In this document: one piece after another, positions 60,894 to 64,000 of the stretch
Numbering within the stretch: position 1 is the first letter of the stretch
How the letters are laid out: each line of letters starts with the position of its first letter
Source: Cristatella mucedo
Taxonomy: Eukaryota > Bryozoa > Phylactolaemata > Cristatellidae
Length of the DNA stretch: 64,000 nucleotides
NCBI GenBank assembly: GCA_009760855.2
Contig: WPIO01000148.1
Coordinates: forward strand, 350,001 to 414,000
Direction: 5' to 3'
Translations under genes and position numbers: made by a program
The notes under the pieces: model-generated
Database searches by the model: none
Seen by the model: the letters and a program-made list of their open reading frames with translations, nothing else
What the model was told of the DNA's origin: nothing

Positions 60894-60979
60894 GGCAGAC
60901 GGCTGGAACGAGGTTGAGTCATTGTACAAGGTGAAGATGAATTGCCTTCGATCGGCTGCAGCCTTGACGGAGTCTGATG
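60894..60979 (+). CDS. PRMT6: PRMT6-like arginine methyltransferase, dimerisation-arm region exon
   Basis: The acceptor is gatgttgtatag (ending 60893); the first base completes Trp. It reads (W)ADGWNEVESLYKVKMNCLRS, then AAALTESD, and one base of Gly, with donor gttagt. The spacing W-x-x-V-x-x-x-Y-x-x-x-M-x-C-L matches PRMT6 (FWxxVxxxYxVDMSCLE). This region carries the dimerisation arm that PRMTs need for activity. Confidence 0.88.
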
Positions 60980-61287
60980 GTTAGTGTCACACCCCCTTTG
61001 TGCATCTGCTGATGCCGTCAGTGTGCCTGCTGTAGGCAGTGCCGAATTAAGTTTACGAAACGAGTCGTTGCAAGACTCTGACTGATTTGCTTCGTTTAAA
61101 ATTGCCTGGGTTTTGTCGCGATCTGAATCGCAATCTTGTTTGCTCCGATGTGTGAAACATGGAGCTAGCTAGTCATAGCAGATGCACCACCCTCCAGTGT
61201 TACTATCAAGGAAGGTTGACTTGGAGTGTCCTCTGTTTAGACAAACGGGTTTTCTTAAATGTGAAGACCTTATTTTTTAACCGTAGG

Positions 61288-61625
61288 ATAATAATAAAGC
61301 ATTATCATAGCACCCCAAGAATCACTGAATCTTTCTCAAAGCACTGCACTGAAAGAGAAGAGTATCAACTGATGAGTGAGAATAACAATCACAGTTGCAG
61401 CATGCGTAAGCACGTAAAGGATGACTTGCGTGGACAAACCTGACAAACTGATATAGAACAAGGTGGTTTTTAGTTTTGCTTTAAAGAGATATCAGGCAGT
61501 AGAGTTACAGTCTTTGGGTGCACATGAACTGACAGCATGGTCTCCAAAGGACTTAAAGCGGTTAGTTAGTGGCAGAGAGCTGAGCAATCAGAGTCAGGGG
61601 AGCAAGTAGTTCTTAAGACTAAGGG
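61288..61625 (-). mobile_element. Diverged LINE-1 3' end
   Basis: aataataaagcattatcata, ctgaatctttctcaaagcac, tggtctccaaaggacttaaa and gttagttagtggcagag. Confidence 0.7.
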
Positions 61626-62204
61626 CGCAGGCGAGCTGCTAGTAAGACCCAGCACCAGGCGCTGTGGCCCTGGAATCACGTGACCTACAACCTGTTGCTG
61701 GGTTTGGCTTGTGGGCGGTTGTTTAATTGAAGATTAACGCTCTAGCAGTGATTACAGGCATTACACACTTACTATAAGAGCCATTCCGAATTCGCACATA
61801 GCTTTCTCGACCATTTGTATTCACAAATCTGCATACCTTCGACTTTTTGACACTCTCGAGGAAGGGACTCGTTTTCAGTAGTATGGAATGCATGTCGCAT
61901 TGTTGTAGCATCGCAAAGTGGTGCATAAAGTTGCTGTTGCCTTAGGCTCTAGGCTCCGGACTGTGATGCCTGCTGCTGCCTAAGACAGCATTGGTTGGCT
62001 TGTGGTGCTGTGCCACGTGCACCTAACGATCTCTAGTTCGGACAGCATCACAACCCACACGATGCTTGCAGAAGTGGCGCCGGCAGGACGCTGCGCACTG
62101 AGAGCGTGAGCGGCGCTGTCAGCACTGCTGCCGCCAGGCTAGGGAATGCTCAAAGAATTGGCTGTACATTGCAGCAGGTGACATTCAGTAGGCTCGTTGC
62201 AAGC

Positions 62205-62625
62205 TTGTAATAATAATAATAATTATAATAATAATGCACTTGATAAAGCGCCCTCAGAGAACTTAATCTCTTTCAAGGCGCTTTACATTTGCTGCAAACG
62301 GAAATGCAATTGAATGGTAAGTAAAATCATGCTTGAAAAAACAAACGAAATGAATAATATGGTTAGGGGTGGCATGCACAGGGTAAGCATGCAAATGTGG
62401 TTAGTGGCAGCATGCACAGTGTCAGCACGCATAAGCACATGAAGGACGAATCACAGCGACCCACTAAATGCTGTCCTAAATAGGTGTTTTTAAGTTCCTT
62501 TTAAATGTGGTCAGGTCAGGGGATGTTCTGATGCAGGTCGGGAGGGAGTTCCAGGCTGTGGGAGCATACGAGCTAAATGCACGGTCTCCAAAGGATTTAA
62601 GGTTTGTACGAGGCATAAAGCTAAC
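62205..62625 (-). mobile_element. LINE-1 3' end, little diverged
   Basis: AAT repeats, then cctcagagaacttaatctct, ggcgctttacatttgctgca, ggttaggggtggcatgcaca, the ORF C-terminus (PTAWNSLPTCIRTSPDLTTF on the minus strand), stopping at aggatttaaggtttgtacga. Confidence 0.88.
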
Positions 62626-63171
62626 GTTGCGCTTGCACGGTCTGTGTAGCTTCTGCCCTGCATCAGTCTTTTGTGCATGCGTCGCCAAGATTGGGCCGGT
62701 CCAAGATCTGAACGGAGACTCAAAGACTGAGGCAAGAACGAGCTTGGGACCAATCATAGGTGTCGTCAAGGGCACACCTACTTCATTACTTTGAATGGCA
62801 TCACGCAGACGACACGACGAACGAAATCGGCGATCCGTTCCATCCGAGGGGATCATCCCTGTTTATGAGACGCTCAAGCTCTTCATCCAGGAATCGGATC
62901 GCGAGGTGGCCGACGACAAAGGCAATCTCCGAAGGTTTAAATTCACTGGGCAGTGCATCGCATAGGTCTGTTTCCTACCTCCCTAACAGAAGCGAAATTC
63001 CCACGACCGCCCTAGGGGAGGAGCCATTTAGAGGCCGTAAGTAAACCTTCTGAAAGAATGAAGACCGAGCAGGACGCAAGACAGATGACTAGCGCAGCTT
63101 AACACTCATAGTTCAATGTGCTTTAACAAACGTTCCCGTCAGTTTCCTTATTTACTAGCCAGGTCGGAAGT

Positions 63172-63225
63172 CATTAATAAATGTATAAATAAATAAATGT
63201 ATAAATAAATTGATAAATGTGGGTG
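63172..63225. repeat. AATAAATGTAT-type tandem repeat
   Basis: About four imperfect AT-rich units (aaatgtataaataaataaat). Confidence 0.85.
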
Positions 63226-63289
63226 CATAATTTATTATTGAGCTGCTCATAAGCGTGGTTATCGCGGACTGCTTCATAGGCGGTCTTCC

Positions 63290-63322
63290 ATTCACAGTCA
63301 GTCTTCCATTCACAGTCAGTGG
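63290..63322. repeat. Short tandem duplication
   Basis: gtcttccattcacagtca is present twice in a row. Confidence 0.85.
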
Positions 63323-63457
63323 CCAAGGTCAGAGTTCGAGGTCACTTCGAGTCCTGGCATTAGGTCTACTAGCCACCACGTGGTCGGCTGGTTGGTGCTA
63401 AATCAAGTAGAGAGGAAGTACTTCTACGGGGCACCTCTTGACTTTGTAGGCAGTGCA

Positions 63458-63628
63458 CCTGGTTTGGCCCAGTGGCTAAGGTGCCCCCCCCCCCGATCAA
63501 GGTCAAGGTGAATGTATTGACTAACGAGGTCGTGGGCTCAAGTCTGCGGCTATATGTGAGGGGCCTGAATAGAGATTTAAAAGTTCTCTCAGGGCACTAT
63601 ACAAGTGATAATACAAATAAATTATTTG
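63458..63628 (+). mobile_element. SINE-A copy with internal insertion
   Basis: tggtttggcccagtggctaa, then a C-run, then gaggtcgtgggctcaagtct and gaatagagatttaaaagttc, ctcagggcactatacaagtg. The segment ggtcaaggtgaatgtattga between head and B box is extra relative to the 19162 copy. Its tail ggcactat is closer to LINE-1 than to other SINE-A copies. Confidence 0.85.
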
Positions 63629-63848
63629 ATATTTTACACTTGAATCGGCTCCTTCGGTTTTACTGCCTAGTCGCCCATTCCCTGCTGCTCATTCTCCTCC
63701 AGCCTACACCCTACCACCGCCGGTCCATATCGGTGATGCTGGCTCGGCCGAACGCCGGCTAGATCACGTGTCGTGCATTGGCGCCCGCGGCATCTCGAAC
63801 GACCCCCAGACCTGCGCTGCTCACGCTCTCGAGACTCGTTGTTTTCAG

Positions 63849-63964
63849 GCCGCCGCATTGTCGTTGACACTGTCAAAGCTGAGAGCGTTGTGGCTCGCGC
63901 CGAGGCCATCTACTCGATCGACCTGGCCACTGCGTTGCCAGATAGCTTGGCAGCACCCATCAAG
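63849..63964 (+). CDS. PRMT6: PRMT6-like arginine methyltransferase, beta-barrel exon (gene continues past the window)
   Basis: The acceptor is gttttcag (ending 63848); the first two bases complete Gly. It reads (G)RRIVVDTVKAESVVARAEAI, then YSIDLATALPDSLAAPIK, with donor gtaagc in phase 0. Joined to the previous exon, the distance from CLR to IVVD equals that from CLE to IVVQ in human PRMT6 as I recall it, which supports the junction. The THW loop and the C-terminus lie beyond base 64000. Confidence 0.88.
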
Positions 63965-64000
63965 GTAAGCCTCACTCGTCTCTGCCACGTGACCGGCAAG

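Larger units (their letters stand above)
60980..63848 (+). other. PRMT intron, 2.9 kb
   Basis: gttagt...ttttcag. Holds two LINE-1 ends, AT-rich repeats and a SINE-A. 61626-62204 and 62626-63171 show no recognised family, although 62845-62950 reads like protein on either strand. Confidence 0.75.

Overview
This window is nuclear DNA from an animal, most likely an invertebrate. It has long introns with GT/AG boundaries and conserved metazoan exons of 16 to about 90 codons. The rest is packed with CR1/L2-like LINE fragments, tRNA-derived SINEs and long GA/CT, AT and GT microsatellites. I cannot name the species. The voltage-gated channel excludes bacteria, and a PRMT6-type gene together with these LINEs fits a non-insect invertebrate, but that is inference.

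Layout. 1-12741 holds no recognisable exon, only repeats and unassigned DNA. From 12742 to 28565 four in-phase exons on the + strand encode the end of a Shal/Kv4 (KCND) potassium channel: half of the selectivity filter, S6, the cytoplasmic C-terminus and a final Ser-Ala-Leu. The long first exon of such genes (T1 domain to the pore) must lie left of the window. A CpG-rich stretch with a (GCC)n block follows, and the first AATAAA after the stop is at 29871. 29880-36300 is intergenic: nested LINEs, a candidate first coding exon of an unidentified minus-strand gene (32767-32989), and probably the undetected 5' end of the next gene. From about 36301 to the right edge, nine exons on the + strand encode most of a type I protein arginine methyltransferase closest to PRMT6. 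They carry motif I, post-I and the double-E loop SEWMGYCLLHESM. The gene continues past base 64000.

Repeats. Two LINE families recur. LINE-1 (my label) ends in a GAGGGCACTAT-like tail plus TTA repeats. LINE-2 has a nearly intact reverse transcriptase at 47723-49600. Two tRNA-like SINE families recur. SINE-A shares its 3' tail with LINE-1, which suggests mobilisation in trans; one copy has a 38-base target-site duplication. A foldback element at 16639-17162 has ~120-base inverted arms around degenerate CCCTAAA-type, telomere-like repeats.

The two genes (a neuronal/muscle A-type potassium channel and a nuclear histone/protein methyltransferase) have no evident functional link. I found no undescribed multi-gene system. 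The most notable signals are the foldback element, the LINE/SINE tail pairing, the long target-site duplication and the undetected PRMT exon.
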